Positions 8,138-15,980 of a stretch of 58,832 nt of DNA are shown here, one piece after another. A program made the position numbers and the translations under genes. The stretch spans positions 1-58,832 of the IMG/VR virus record IMGVR_UViG_3300037606_000073, one strand, 5' to 3'. Below the pieces are notes generated by a model. It saw nothing but the letters and a program-made list of their open reading frames with translations. It was not told the DNA's origin and searched no databases. Source of the DNA: a virus. How positions within the stretch are numbered: position 1 is the first letter of the stretch; each line of letters begins with the position of its first letter.

Positions 8138-9124
8138 CTAACCGTTGGTGATGCGACCTTCGCGCTGTGCGGCGAAGATGTCACGTTCAATGCGAGCACG
8201 CTCCTCGTCCTTGCCCTTGAAGCGACCTTGTCGGACATCTGCGTAAAACTTCGCGATGGCCTCGGGGTTGTAAGTCTTACTGGGTGAGCTGCTCGGGGTG
8301 CTACCCGACCGCCCTTTACCCGGGGAGACTTGCTTCTCAAGCTGACTTGCGGCGGCGTGCCGAGTGGTCTGAGCAACAGATTGGCCTGCTTGCCCCTGCC
8401 AAGACTCGAAGAACTGAGCAACGCGACGCACGTCTTGGCTGCGCTGTGCGTTGTCGAGGAAGGTCTGGCGGGTCAATCCCGACAGAGGGTCTACCTCCAA
8501 TAACCAACTATGGAACCCTTGGTCGGCATTGATATCACGCCAATCTGGCGTGAGCCGTCCTAGTTCCGCCCAAAAACTCTGCTCAGCAGAATGTGCTTGG
8601 TTCTGCACAACCTGCTCTACGCGGGGTAGTACGCTTGTCTGGAGCTGGCGGAGTGTACCACGCAGTTCCGCGATCTCTTTTGCCTGTGTCAGAGTTTCCT
8701 CACGGGTAACTCGCCGCATCAGATCAACAGAATCGCCGTAATCCTCCACATCCTGCTCCGTTACGAACTTCTGACCAGAGTCAATCTGGGTCGTTGGTTG
8801 CGCAGATAGCGTGGACATGAGCTGTTCTATTTGGGTCAGTCGGGTGCTCAACTGCTGGTTCTCGGCCCGTAACCGGGCTGTATCAGCGTTATACATACCT
8901 TGAAGGGTGCGGTAACGCTGCTCAGCAGTCTCTTGGGTCTGGTTGTACTTTTGCCCGTGCTCGGTAGGCTGGGACTCGGGTGCCTCCTCCGTCTCACTGT
9001 AGGCCTCTACATGCTGTACGACCCCCTCACCCCCCGCTACCTCAGTAACGGAATCGGTGTTGAGTTCTTCATACAGCTTGGCGACGGCCTCAGACTGTTT
9101 ACGGACTTGTGCTGGCATAGCCAT
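8138..9124 (-). CDS. Capsid scaffolding protein
   Basis: A 328-residue, highly charged and glutamine-rich protein. Residues about 75-110 and 140-180 are strong coiled-coil candidates (RAENQQLSTRLTQIEQL, REETLTQAKEIAELRGTL). The C-terminus is basic and ordered (YNPEAIAKFYADVRQGRFKG then RARIERDIF), like the coat-binding helix-turn-helix of scaffolding proteins. Its position between portal and coat supports this. It should act in procapsid assembly and leave before DNA packaging. Confidence 0.75.
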   Translation of the reverse strand: MAMPAQVRKQSEAVAKLYEELNTDSVTEVAGGEGVVQHVEAYSETEEAPESQPTEHGQKYNQTQETAEQRYRTLQGMYNADTARLRAENQQLSTRLTQIEQLMSTLSAQPTTQIDSGQKFVTEQDVEDYGDSVDLMRRVTREETLTQAKEIAELRGTLRQLQTSVLPRVEQVVQNQAHSAEQSFWAELGRLTPDWRDINADQGFHSWLLEVDPLSGLTRQTFLDNAQRSQDVRRVAQFFESWQGQAGQSVAQTTRHAAASQLEKQVSPGKGRSGSTPSSSPSKTYNPEAIAKFYADVRQGRFKGKDEERARIERDIFAAQREGRITNG

Positions 9125-9159
9125 GTTGAACGCTCCTCTCGGTGTGCGCGGTTAAACGG

Positions 9160-9387
9160 TCAGCTACCCCTCGTGGGCTCTGCTGCCAAATCAGGGGCTT
9201 GTTTTGCGAGCTTGTATATCTCGCCTAGAACCTGACATCGCCCCTGCGCAAATGCCACGTTCTGCGTTACGTTGGGGAGCCTATCCAATTCGTGACGCTG
9301 CCATTCTCCCAGCCAGTTCATAACTTCTGGGTATTGGCGCATCGTGATTGCAATAGCCTTCACAACGTCAGGGGCTGGTCGGATCAT
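9160..9387 (-). CDS. Small helical protein between portal and scaffold, 75 aa
   Basis: A 75-residue mostly helical protein (MIRPAPDVVKAIAITMRQYP, EWQRHELDRL, RCQVLGEIYKLAK). It overlaps the portal stop by four bases (ATGA). Small proteins in this slot are common in podovirus-like genomes and may assist portal or scaffold function, but no family is recognised and the role is unknown. Confidence 0.6.
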   Translation of the reverse strand: MIRPAPDVVKAIAITMRQYPEVMNWLGEWQRHELDRLPNVTQNVAFAQGRCQVLGEIYKLAKQAPDLAAEPTRGS

Positions 9388-11432
9388 CCTGCACCCCCTG
9401 TATCTCGGTTGCTCACGGTGTTTCCTTCGGTACCGCCAGCTTGGGCTCCACCGGGCTGTAGCGTCTCTGGCGAAGGCTGCCCCTGCGGTGGGGCCGCGGC
9501 AGCCGCAGTACTCGCGGTAAACTTCAGCTTGTCCCGTGAGGGAATGATCTCATCGGTTGGCATCTGCAGCCCCTTGGCAACTTCCCGCAGGATAGCCGCA
9601 CGGCCTTCGATACCAATGATCTGCATGTCGATCTCGTTAGCAGTGGCGTTAAGGAACTCAAGCCGCCGCACGTTCACAGTCTCTTTGACCGCGAGGTTGA
9701 CAGCGCCACGCGCGATAACTTCTGCGTCACCCTTGATGCTCTCGTCCTCGTCGTACCGCATGTTGTACACGAACTGGCGGTGCACGATGGCGTAGATCAC
9801 ATCGTTGTCGATGTGCATCACGACCTGCCGAATACCCTTACCCGCGGAGCCCATCAGCATGGACAGGCCCGAGGCTGTACGCCCCGCACCCTGCACGTTG
9901 GTGTCGCCGTAAATGTAGGATGGGATGCCACTGTGGTCGTCGGCCATCTTGGAGAACCGCTCGTACACTCCGAGCAACTCGTTGGCACGAGAGTCTGGCT
10001 GGTTGAACCGCACCGCCGGTGCGCTCGACCCCAGCGGGTCGTTCATAACCTGCCAGATTTTCCATGGGTGGATTTGGGTGATGTCTTCGTTCGGTGGGAT
10101 GCGCTCAAGGTTGACCTCGACCTGCGGGCCGGAGGCAATCGCCATGTTGTTGACCAGCGCGCGGACAGCGGCGTTACACACGCCCTGAATGTCTTCGATG
10201 ATGTCGGGGATACCGCGGCCCCAGAACGCCCCGGGCGTCTTGATGAACGACGTCTTAGCGTAGGGCTTCTCACCCAACGGGTCGTAGTTGAGGATCGCCT
10301 TTATGACGTACCGCCCCACAACCCACACATTGGCGTCGTACTCGCTGGCTTCGTCTGGGACTTCTTCTTCGCTAAGCCCCCACTCGCGCAGCATTTTACC
10401 GCTTACCTTGCCCCAAAACTCTAAGGCGTCGTACATATCGGTCGGGCGCATCTCGGTGTAGAACTTGCGTTCCTCCTCCTCGCGCTGCATCTCGACGTGC
10501 TCTTGAATCCATGACTGTGACGGGCCGTGCTCCAGCGTCGCCCGGATCGCCCCGTCGTCGTACCCCGGCACGCCTATTAGGTCCGCCAGCTGCGTCCTGC
10601 TCAGCTTGTGCAGCTCGAACAGGTATCCGTCGTCGATGTGTGTGACGCCCGGCTCAGGGAAGATGTTGAACGGGCTGACCCGCTCGTACTCCGGTGCCAG
10701 CCGCTCGCTGGCCTCGACCCGCGTGGTGCCGTCCTGACCTTTGCTCCAGCCCAGATGGCGCTGGCGGCGTACAATCGGGCCTTTTATGAAGGCACACGGA
10801 AATGTTACTAGGTCAGTGATGAACTCGTTGAAGGCTTCAGACCAGCCGCCCTGCGCAAACTGGTCGTCGATCTTGATCTTCATGCGGTCAACGGCGTTCT
10901 GCGCGGCCTGCATGATTTTGAAGCGGTACTCTTGGGCCACCAGCTCTTTGAGCTCAGACATCTGCGTTTCGTCCGGGGCCATGCCAGTGGACTGCACCAT
11001 AGCCACCACCTTCTGCGCAAAGCTGGACTCCAGCTCCGCGGTCTGGTCCGGCGACAGGTCAGGGATTGGCGTCGTCATCATGTCCCATGGGGGCGTACCG
11101 TTGTCCAGCAGGATGTCGCGCAGCCAGCTCTCGGCCGCCCGGCACTTCACCTCGGTAATCATCATGTAGACTTCAGAGCCGCCCTGCGTTTTGATATGCG
11201 ACAGCTTGTCTGCTTCGTACTCGCCATTGCGCTGGCGCATGGCGCGCAGCATTATGTACTCGATAGGCTTCTTGGCGAGCCGTGCGGCGTCCCAACAGGT
11301 GCGCACGTAGGCACCCAGACCGAGAATGAACGGGTCATTTTGCCGTGTCCGCACCTCACGGTCGATGCGCTCCTGCTCGTCACGAGCAAGATCGTCGTTG
11401 TTTAGGACGCGTAGTAGGGACAGCCCAGCCAT
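9384..11432 (-). CDS. Portal protein (head-tail connector)
   Basis: A 682-residue protein, in the range of P22-like and T7-like portals. The N-terminal part is helical, the middle shows ordered motifs (VSPFNIFPEPG, TPGAFWGRGIPDIIEDIQGV, NNMAIASGPQVEVNL) typical of phage portals, and the long helical C-terminal part ends in a proline/glycine-rich low-complexity tail. It would form the dodecameric DNA entry ring. It is followed by scaffold and coat. The start at 11432 has a GGAG Shine-Dalgarno (ACGGAGTACC) and its own candidate promoter just upstream. Confidence 0.85.
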   Translation of the reverse strand: MAGLSLLRVLNNDDLARDEQERIDREVRTRQNDPFILGLGAYVRTCWDAARLAKKPIEYIMLRAMRQRNGEYEADKLSHIKTQGGSEVYMMITEVKCRAAESWLRDILLDNGTPPWDMMTTPIPDLSPDQTAELESSFAQKVVAMVQSTGMAPDETQMSELKELVAQEYRFKIMQAAQNAVDRMKIKIDDQFAQGGWSEAFNEFITDLVTFPCAFIKGPIVRRQRHLGWSKGQDGTTRVEASERLAPEYERVSPFNIFPEPGVTHIDDGYLFELHKLSRTQLADLIGVPGYDDGAIRATLEHGPSQSWIQEHVEMQREEEERKFYTEMRPTDMYDALEFWGKVSGKMLREWGLSEEEVPDEASEYDANVWVVGRYVIKAILNYDPLGEKPYAKTSFIKTPGAFWGRGIPDIIEDIQGVCNAAVRALVNNMAIASGPQVEVNLERIPPNEDITQIHPWKIWQVMNDPLGSSAPAVRFNQPDSRANELLGVYERFSKMADDHSGIPSYIYGDTNVQGAGRTASGLSMLMGSAGKGIRQVVMHIDNDVIYAIVHRQFVYNMRYDEDESIKGDAEVIARGAVNLAVKETVNVRRLEFLNATANEIDMQIIGIEGRAAILREVAKGLQMPTDEIIPSRDKLKFTASTAAAAAPPQGQPSPETLQPGGAQAGGTEGNTVSNRDTGGAG

Positions 11433-11465
11433 GGTACTCCGTCAATCACTTACCGATTTGTTGGC

Positions 11466-11494
11466 ACTATACACACGCTTTGTTTTTTCAGCAA
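11466..11494 (-). promoter_or_regulatory. Candidate promoter for the head gene block
   Basis: On the minus strand, TTGCTG (11489-11494) and TATAGT (11466-11471) are 17 bases apart, giving 3/6 and 5/6 matches to the sigma-70 boxes. The -10 lies in GTGTATAGT, which resembles the GTATAC-type sites of the control region. It sits between the terminase terminator and the portal start, so it would restart transcription for the head genes. Confidence 0.45.
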
Positions 11495-11500
11495 GGTAAG

Positions 11501-11534
11501 AAAAAAACCCCCACTGGGGGAGAACCAGCGGGGG
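11501..11534 (-). terminator. Rho-independent terminator after terminase
   Basis: On the minus strand a 10-bp stem (CCCCCGCTGG with CCAGTGGGGG, one G-T pair) closes a 7-base loop and is followed by seven T. It lies in the 164-bp gap between terminase large subunit and portal. This is the strongest terminator in the window and would insulate terminase from the rest of the late operon. Confidence 0.85.
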
Positions 11535-11596
11535 AGTAGTTCAGGCAAGCAGTGTCCAACAGGGAGGAATTGGACAGTAGTGACTTCACCTATATA

Positions 11597-12982
11597 CTAC
11601 GTCCATCCGCTCGATGCAACCCGCTTTACATCACGGCGCTCTATCATGTGCTGTCCCTCCCCTGCGGACGCTATATGTAGCATTAGGTACTGCAGCGCTT
11701 CGGCCACGTGGCTGTGTTTGTTCTTGTCGATCCCACCGTTCTTATCGAACCGGTAGCCGCCCATCATGGCCGCCTTGAGGCGCATACACCTTGGGTCGAG
11801 CAGGAACCCCGGGTCGCCGTCGACCTGCCGCATGAGAAACTCATCCACGGAGTTGATCCGCGCGCTGACCTTGTTGGTCTTGGCCGGTATGACCCGCAGC
11901 CCTTCTGCCTTGATGATGTCGACCGCGGTCCGCTCGTCTGTCTGCGCCCGCTGCGTACCCGCTGGGTCGACGACGATCAGGATGGGCGCGCCCGGGAACC
12001 GCTCGTAGATCAGTGGCTTGAGCATCGTCCGCACGAAGCGCTGAATCCCCATGTCGAAGCTGACCAGTTCGTCGAATACCAGTGCCCGCCCCCGCGGGTC
12101 CTGCTGCCCAATCACAGCCGCCGGTGTCAGCCCGAGGTCCATCCCCACCACGATGGGTCGAGTCCCGTTACTGATAGGCCGTAGGGTCTGGCCTGCCATG
12201 TGGTAGTCCGGCCGAAAGTACTGGTAGACCGGCTTACCGTTGCTGCTCAGCCCGTACTCACCGTCGATGAACACCCGGACGTAGTCCTCGCTACGGCCTT
12301 GGATGTCGTAGTACCCCTCTGGCAGGTTCTCGACGTTCTCGGCGTAGGGGCTGCGCCCCGACGGCTGCTTGAACACATCCCAGCCGTTGTCGTTCTTACC
12401 GACCCCGTCCTTGGGGTCAATTTTCTCCATCTGGTAGTACCACCACGTGTCCATGGTTGGCGGGTTGGTGTCCCCCCACATCCCGTGCCACGTCGGCCCG
12501 CCGTCCTTGTTGGATGGGAACCGCCCGACGCGTTTGGACATGGCGTCCACGATCTCCGGCGCGATGTCCCTGCACTCGTTGAACCACGCGAAGGTAAGTT
12601 CCAGCGAGTTGAGGTTAGCCACGTCGTCCGCGTCGTCCAGCGCACGGAACATAATCTCACACTCAATATCACCGACCTCGAAGAAGTAGGTCTTGGTGGT
12701 GCGCATGTACCGCCCGCACACCCCCGGCGGGAACCAGTCGAGGAACGTCTTGATCGTGGTGTCCTGCAGCTGCCGTGCTGTCTCGCGGACCACAGCCGCC
12801 CGTGTCCTGCGCTTGCCCGTATTGGAGTCCGGTAGCTGTGCCGCCGCCCGGCGGATAACCTCAAAGCTGCAGGTCACAGACTTACCCGAGCCCACCGGGC
12901 CCATCAGCGTACGCATCTTGGCGTCGGACTTCATAAACCGCTCACCTGTCGGCGGCGGGGTGTAGTCTATGGACAAACCCAT
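11597..12982 (-). CDS. terL: Terminase large subunit
   Basis: A 461-residue protein that pumps DNA into the head. Walker A GPVGSGKS is at residues 28-35; a Walker B-like segment (ELTFAWFNEC) follows at about 130-140. The C-terminal nuclease half shows the acidic strand GMDLGLT, then ILIVVDPAG, and the final HVAEALQYLM, all typical of TerL RNase H-like nucleases. Length fits the family. The gene lies after the small subunit and before a strong terminator. Confidence 0.9.
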   Translation of the reverse strand: MGLSIDYTPPPTGERFMKSDAKMRTLMGPVGSGKSVTCSFEVIRRAAAQLPDSNTGKRRTRAAVVRETARQLQDTTIKTFLDWFPPGVCGRYMRTTKTYFFEVGDIECEIMFRALDDADDVANLNSLELTFAWFNECRDIAPEIVDAMSKRVGRFPSNKDGGPTWHGMWGDTNPPTMDTWWYYQMEKIDPKDGVGKNDNGWDVFKQPSGRSPYAENVENLPEGYYDIQGRSEDYVRVFIDGEYGLSSNGKPVYQYFRPDYHMAGQTLRPISNGTRPIVVGMDLGLTPAAVIGQQDPRGRALVFDELVSFDMGIQRFVRTMLKPLIYERFPGAPILIVVDPAGTQRAQTDERTAVDIIKAEGLRVIPAKTNKVSARINSVDEFLMRQVDGDPGFLLDPRCMRLKAAMMGGYRFDKNGGIDKNKHSHVAEALQYLMLHIASAGEGQHMIERRDVKRVASSGWT

Positions 12983-13199
12983 TGTGCCCGTGCTCCTGTG
13001 CCAATATCACCACGATTTCCCTCGGGCGCCCTTTTGGGCGGCGATGCGTTCTGCCGCGTGGGGGGACGATCTTCGTCCGGTACGAGTAGCCTCCACGCTC
13101 AAGCGTGAGGCGTAGGTCTTCATGTTCTTTGAGCGTTTGCAAACGTACGGCAGGAGCGCCTTCATAGGTACTACTGAAAATCGTCTGTATCGAGTTCAT
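12942..13199 (-). CDS. Hypothetical protein between terminase subunits, 85 aa
   Basis: 85 residues from the ATG at 13199 (MNSIQTIFSSTYEG); it fills the gap between the small and large terminase genes and overlaps both (29 and 41 bases). The middle is basic (TKIVPPRGRTHRRPKGRPRE), which could contact DNA. The alternative is that the gap is partly untranslated. No family is recognised. Confidence 0.45.
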   Translation of the reverse strand: MNSIQTIFSSTYEGAPAVRLQTLKEHEDLRLTLERGGYSYRTKIVPPRGRTHRRPKGRPREIVVILAQEHGHNGFVHRLHPAADR

Positions 13200-13650
13200 A
13201 GGCTTCCCCTTCCACATCGGCTGTCAGGGTCATGGGGGGCGTGTTGTTACCGAAGTTGATGTTGATCTTCACACCACCGCCGCTGGCTGCGGCCTCATCG
13301 GTCTTGACCTCCAGTCCCGCCCACTTGATCGTGGACTTTATGAGGTCGGCCTTGACTGCTGGAGATACATCCGGGCTGTGGATCAACCCCCAAGATGTTG
13401 TGAGTAGCTCCTCTGCCTGCGCTCGGGCCTTGAGCTTGAAGGTCATGCCCTTGTCGCGGATATCGTCTCGATAGGTTTCCACGCGCTTGAGAAACACCGG
13501 GTCCTTGTTGAACACCAGCAACTCGGATGCGGTTATGCCATGCCGGTCCTTGATCTCATCCAACGCCTCCCCGCTGCCCTCAAGGGCAAGGGCGATGTCG
13601 AACGTGAGCCGGTCTGACCATTTGGTATGATGTAGCGGAAATTTATCCAT
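13171..13650 (-). CDS. terS: Terminase small subunit
   Basis: 159 residues from the ATG at 13650 (MDKFPLHHTKW); an upstream TTG would add 16 poorly ordered residues. The N-terminal helix-turn-helix region (ALEGSGEALDEIKDRHGITASELL) and the central helices fit a small terminase that recognises the packaging site. It is directly upstream of terL and first in the leftward operon. Assignment rests on this position and the helical pattern. Confidence 0.65.
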   Translation of the reverse strand: MDKFPLHHTKWSDRLTFDIALALEGSGEALDEIKDRHGITASELLVFNKDPVFLKRVETYRDDIRDKGMTFKLKARAQAEELLTTSWGLIHSPDVSPAVKADLIKSTIKWAGLEVKTDEAAASGGGVKININFGNNTPPMTLTADVEGEAYELDTDDFQ

Positions 13651-14071
13651 GACGCCAAGATAGCGTGCAGTGAGGGGGTCTGGCAAGGGGGTATGCAAAG
13701 TATACAGTTTGGTTTCTGGAGGGCTTAAAAGTATACACGTTCCTTTTTCTGGCCTGTGCTTTGTGAGGTTTACTACACTATGGGGGGGCCAAAAAATCCG
13801 CTGTCCGACTGCCCCCCCGGCCCCCCGGCCCCTACGCTGCGGCGCCGCGCGGCGTGCTTAAAACTATACAAGGCAAGCCCGCAAACCCCTATAAAAACAG
13901 GCCTATTTGACAAGGCGCGAATCTTTAGTCATACATAACTTATCGAAACGGCAAACAAGACGCCGGGTCGACAGGGTGAAAGCCCGCGCTCTTTGAAACT
14001 GTTAGACTTTACCTAGGGATGTTGTCCCGATTATGGGACACCGCCCTTTTAATCCTCGAAAGGGAATCACT
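13651..14071. other. Intergenic region left of the early genes
   Basis: About 420 bp without a convincing gene between the leftward terS and the first rightward gene. It holds two GTATAC sites (13700-13705, 13731-13736), both in TGTATACTTT context on the minus strand, and a block of G and C runs at 13782-13830 (seven G, seven C, six C) that can pair with itself. Near 14023-14040 there is a short TGTCCC/GGGACA hairpin. It probably contains the leftward late promoter and possibly the packaging site. Confidence 0.55.
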
Positions 14072-14359
14072 ATGACTAAGCGTATCGCATCCGAATTGAA
14101 CTGGATCGAAGTATCTTTGGAAGGTAATGCAGCACTTGCCAAGCGTCTCGACGCCGTGCGCCTTGCCGAAAAAGAGTATAAGGATGCTAAGTCGTCGTTT
14201 GAGGCACAATTCGTGACCGCCGCCCGCAAGAAAGGCGCACTCGACGAGGGCTTCACTCTGGCCTTCGGTTACCGCTTCGGCAAGCTCTCGGTTGCCAAGG
14301 TCACAGAGCAGGAGCAGCGCGTTACCAAGGCGAGCACCAAGCCGGTGTTCAAGCTGTAA
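14072..14359 (+). CDS. Small early protein, 95 aa
   Basis: 95 residues from the ATG at 14072 (MTKRIASELNWIEVS) with AGGGAA upstream. The first half is helical and charged (ALAKRLDAVRLAEKEYKDAKSS); the second half has strands (FTLAFGYRFGKLSVAKV). No known family. It is the first rightward gene next to the control region and is followed at once by a strong hairpin, so it may be transcribed highly and early, as many host-takeover proteins are. Confidence 0.65.
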   Translation: MTKRIASELNWIEVSLEGNAALAKRLDAVRLAEKEYKDAKSSFEAQFVTAARKKGALDEGFTLAFGYRFGKLSVAKVTEQEQRVTKASTKPVFKL

Positions 14360-14366
14360 ACACAAC

Positions 14367-14388
14367 GGCCAGCCCGCAAGGGCTGGCC
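14367..14388 (+). terminator. GNRA-loop hairpin after the first early gene
   Basis: A perfect 9-bp stem GGCCAGCCC / GGGCTGGCC closes a GCAA tetraloop eight bases after the stop. The following ACCCTTTAAT has only a weak T run, so it may be a partial terminator or an RNA-stabilising element. Confidence 0.6.
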
Positions 14389-14411
14389 ACCCTTTAATAT
14401 GGAGAAATACT

Positions 14412-14600
14412 ATGACACCACACGTTGATACTAAACTGAAGCAACTGCACTACGACGCCTATGTCAGCCGCATTGGCCAGCTGGCAGCGAGGCGGTACCT
14501 CGCCACCCGTGAAGAGCCACCTACACGCGGCAACATCCGCGCTACCATTGCCTTTATACTTTTGGCCGCGGCCGTGATCTTCATCGGCATGGTACTCTAA
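14412..14600 (+). CDS. Small membrane protein, 62 aa
   Basis: 62 residues from the ATG at 14412 with GGAG nine bases upstream. The N-terminal half is hydrophilic and basic (MTPHVDTKLKQLHYDAYVSR); the C-terminal segment (about 44-62, ATIAFILLAAAVIFIGMVL) is one clear transmembrane helix with the C-terminus at the outer face. It is probably an early inner-membrane protein. No family recognised. A strong terminator follows. Confidence 0.65.
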   Translation: MTPHVDTKLKQLHYDAYVSRIGQLAARRYLATREEPPTRGNIRATIAFILLAAAVIFIGMVL

Positions 14601-14606
14601 CCACCG

Positions 14607-14640
14607 ACCCGTCTAGCGAAAGCTAGGCGGGTTTTCTTTT
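14607..14640 (+). terminator. Rho-independent terminator
   Basis: An 11-bp stem (ACCCGTCTAGC with GCTAGGCGGGT, one T-G pair) closes a GAAA loop and is followed by TTTCTTTT. It ends the short two-gene early unit and separates it from the control region. Confidence 0.85.
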
Positions 14641-14664
14641 GTCCTGCTGTCCTGCTGTCCTGCG
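14641..14664. repeat. Short 8-bp tandem repeat
   Basis: Three copies of GTCCTGCT (the third ends in G) directly after the terminator. No function is evident. Confidence 0.8.
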
Positions 14665-14747
14665 GTCTCTTAGCGCTTTCGTCCCTCGATTCTCTCGGCA
14701 TACGTCGGGGGTCTTTAGCTCGAAACTGTACACACGCGCGCCCCGTA

Positions 14748-15224
14748 GTATACATGTAAACTTTGGAGTCATTAGTATACGTGTATAGTTAAAGTATACG
14801 TGTATACTCTCAACTAAGTATACACTTTACGCTTGTAACCTACTGAAAACAAACAACTATCTATTTTGCCCAAAAACTATCTACGTTTTTACGCTCTGTA
14901 AGTATACGTTTCAAGGGTCCGTGTATACCGGGTTTTGTGTAAGGTTTGCGGTATACAGGGAGAAAAAGCGTGTGAAACCAAGGGGATAGAGCGTGTTTAG
15001 TGTATATATACATTAGAGCAACTATCTAACTATCTATCTATCTACACATATATTAGCCCTTTCATGCGCGAATATATTCACAAGTATACACGCACCTGCA
15101 CTAAAAGATAGAGCCTCTACTGAAATAATCGTAGATAGTTAGATAGTTGTTTGTTTTCAGTAGGTTACAGCCGATTTTCGTAGATAGTTGCGTAGATAGT
15201 TTATCTAACCCACTTGGTGTATAC
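14748..15224. promoter_or_regulatory. Cluster of GTATAC palindromes (operator or promoter elements)
   Basis: Ten GTATAC hexamers lie at 14748, 14775, 14794, 14802, 14818, 14902, 14923, 14951, 15084 and 15219; chance expects about one per 4 kb. Two are part of a longer unit AGTATACGTGTATA(G/C)T at 14774-14789 and 14793-14808, itself a near palindrome and spaced 19 bases apart. More copies lie at 13700, 13731 and in the promoter-like site at 26621. This pattern fits binding sites of one phage regulator or the core of a phage-specific promoter. Confidence 0.6.
14834..15200. repeat. Iteron array with 30-bp inverted repeat, candidate replication origin
   Basis: Four ACTATCTA sites on the plus strand (14856, 14877, 15021, 15029) are followed by four inverted TAGATAGT sites (15132, 15140, 15181, 15193). 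A perfect 30-bp inverted repeat spans 14834-14863 and 15140-15169. The DNA between is AT-rich (TATATATACATTAG, CACATATATTAG). Iterons, dyad symmetry and an AT-rich centre in a non-coding region at the divergence point are what a replication origin needs. Confidence 0.6.
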
Positions 15225-15275
15225 TTGGGCCGCAAGCCGGAAAAACCTAGCAAAATCAAGGGCTTAACCCGAAAC

Positions 15276-15304
15276 TTGACACGGCTCGGCCGACGTGCTA
15301 GTTT
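15276..15304 (+). promoter_or_regulatory. Candidate rightward early promoter
   Basis: TTGACA at 15276-15281, a 17-base spacer, then TAGTTT at 15299-15304, followed by an untranslated leader to the ATG at 15368. The -35 is perfect and the -10 weak (3/6), so help from a regulator is possible. It is the best match upstream of the long rightward operon. Confidence 0.45.
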
Positions 15305-15367
15305 CAAAATCGCCAAGCCCAACCCGGCACGGTAGTATAAAATCTCTCCGAAAAGGAACTAACTATT

Positions 15368-15694
15368 ATGTTTGATAATATCTTCATGGACGTAACCGAC
15401 AACGAAGTTGACACTGTACCAGTGACTTGGGTCAATATCGCCGACCTAAGTGAACACACAACCCATCGTATACTTACCATACGTCCTCGTCGTCGGACCT
15501 ATCTACACCAGTCTGAGGCTGGTTATGACTGGGCTGCTGGTCGTGAGTTCGTGGTTACTTCCGTATCAAGCCCCTACTGTGGGCAGGTAGTGGCAGTAGA
15601 CGAACGCCGTAACCTCGTTGGGTATGGTTACACTCATGTACAAATTCACTACAACAACGTGTCAGCACCGCTGATGCTTTCCCTCGTAAAGTAA
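15368..15694 (+). CDS. Hypothetical early protein, 108 aa
   Basis: A 108-residue beta-rich protein with an acidic start (MFDNIFMDVTDNEVD) and a basic centre (ILTIRPRRRTY). It is the first gene of the long rightward operon, with AAGGAAC upstream of the ATG. No motif is recognised. The fold pattern of alternating strands could be a small barrel, but this is a guess; function unknown. Confidence 0.65.
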   Translation: MFDNIFMDVTDNEVDTVPVTWVNIADLSEHTTHRILTIRPRRRTYLHQSEAGYDWAAGREFVVTSVSSPYCGQVVAVDERRNLVGYGYTHVQIHYNNVSAPLMLSLVK

Positions 15695-15707
15695 GGATGA
15701 CTACGCT

Positions 15708-15980
15708 ATGAACTATACAATCGAGATCGACGAGTACAGCCTTGAGGCAACCGCCGACGTGCTGCGTATTATCAACCCCGGTAAGTCCAGTGCTGCCCAT
15801 ATCAGGGCCAGGGTCAACGCTAATATGCGGGATGGTTCCACGTCCCTTAGTACTGCTGGCTGGGAAGCTGCTGGTTTCTTCCCTGACCATAAGCCCGGTG
15901 TAATGGTAGTCCGCTTTGCTGTCGCTGCCTACACAGTACAGTGCTGGCTTGATAACAACCCCACCAAGGAGATCAACTAA
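15708..15980 (+). CDS. Hypothetical early protein, 90 aa
   Basis: A 90-residue protein (MNYTIEIDEYSLEAT) with a mixed alpha/beta pattern and no signal peptide or membrane segment. AAGGATG lies before its start. It overlaps the following gene by TAATG, so the two are probably made together. No family recognised. Confidence 0.65.
   Translation: MNYTIEIDEYSLEATADVLRIINPGKSSAAHIRARVNANMRDGSTSLSTAGWEAAGFFPDHKPGVMVVRFAVAAYTVQCWLDNNPTKEIN

Noticed and set aside
14641-15367. Small protein genes inside the control region (for example the frame at 15147-15335)
   Set aside because: The frame covers the iterons and inverted repeat, has no ribosome site and a composition unlike the flanking genes.
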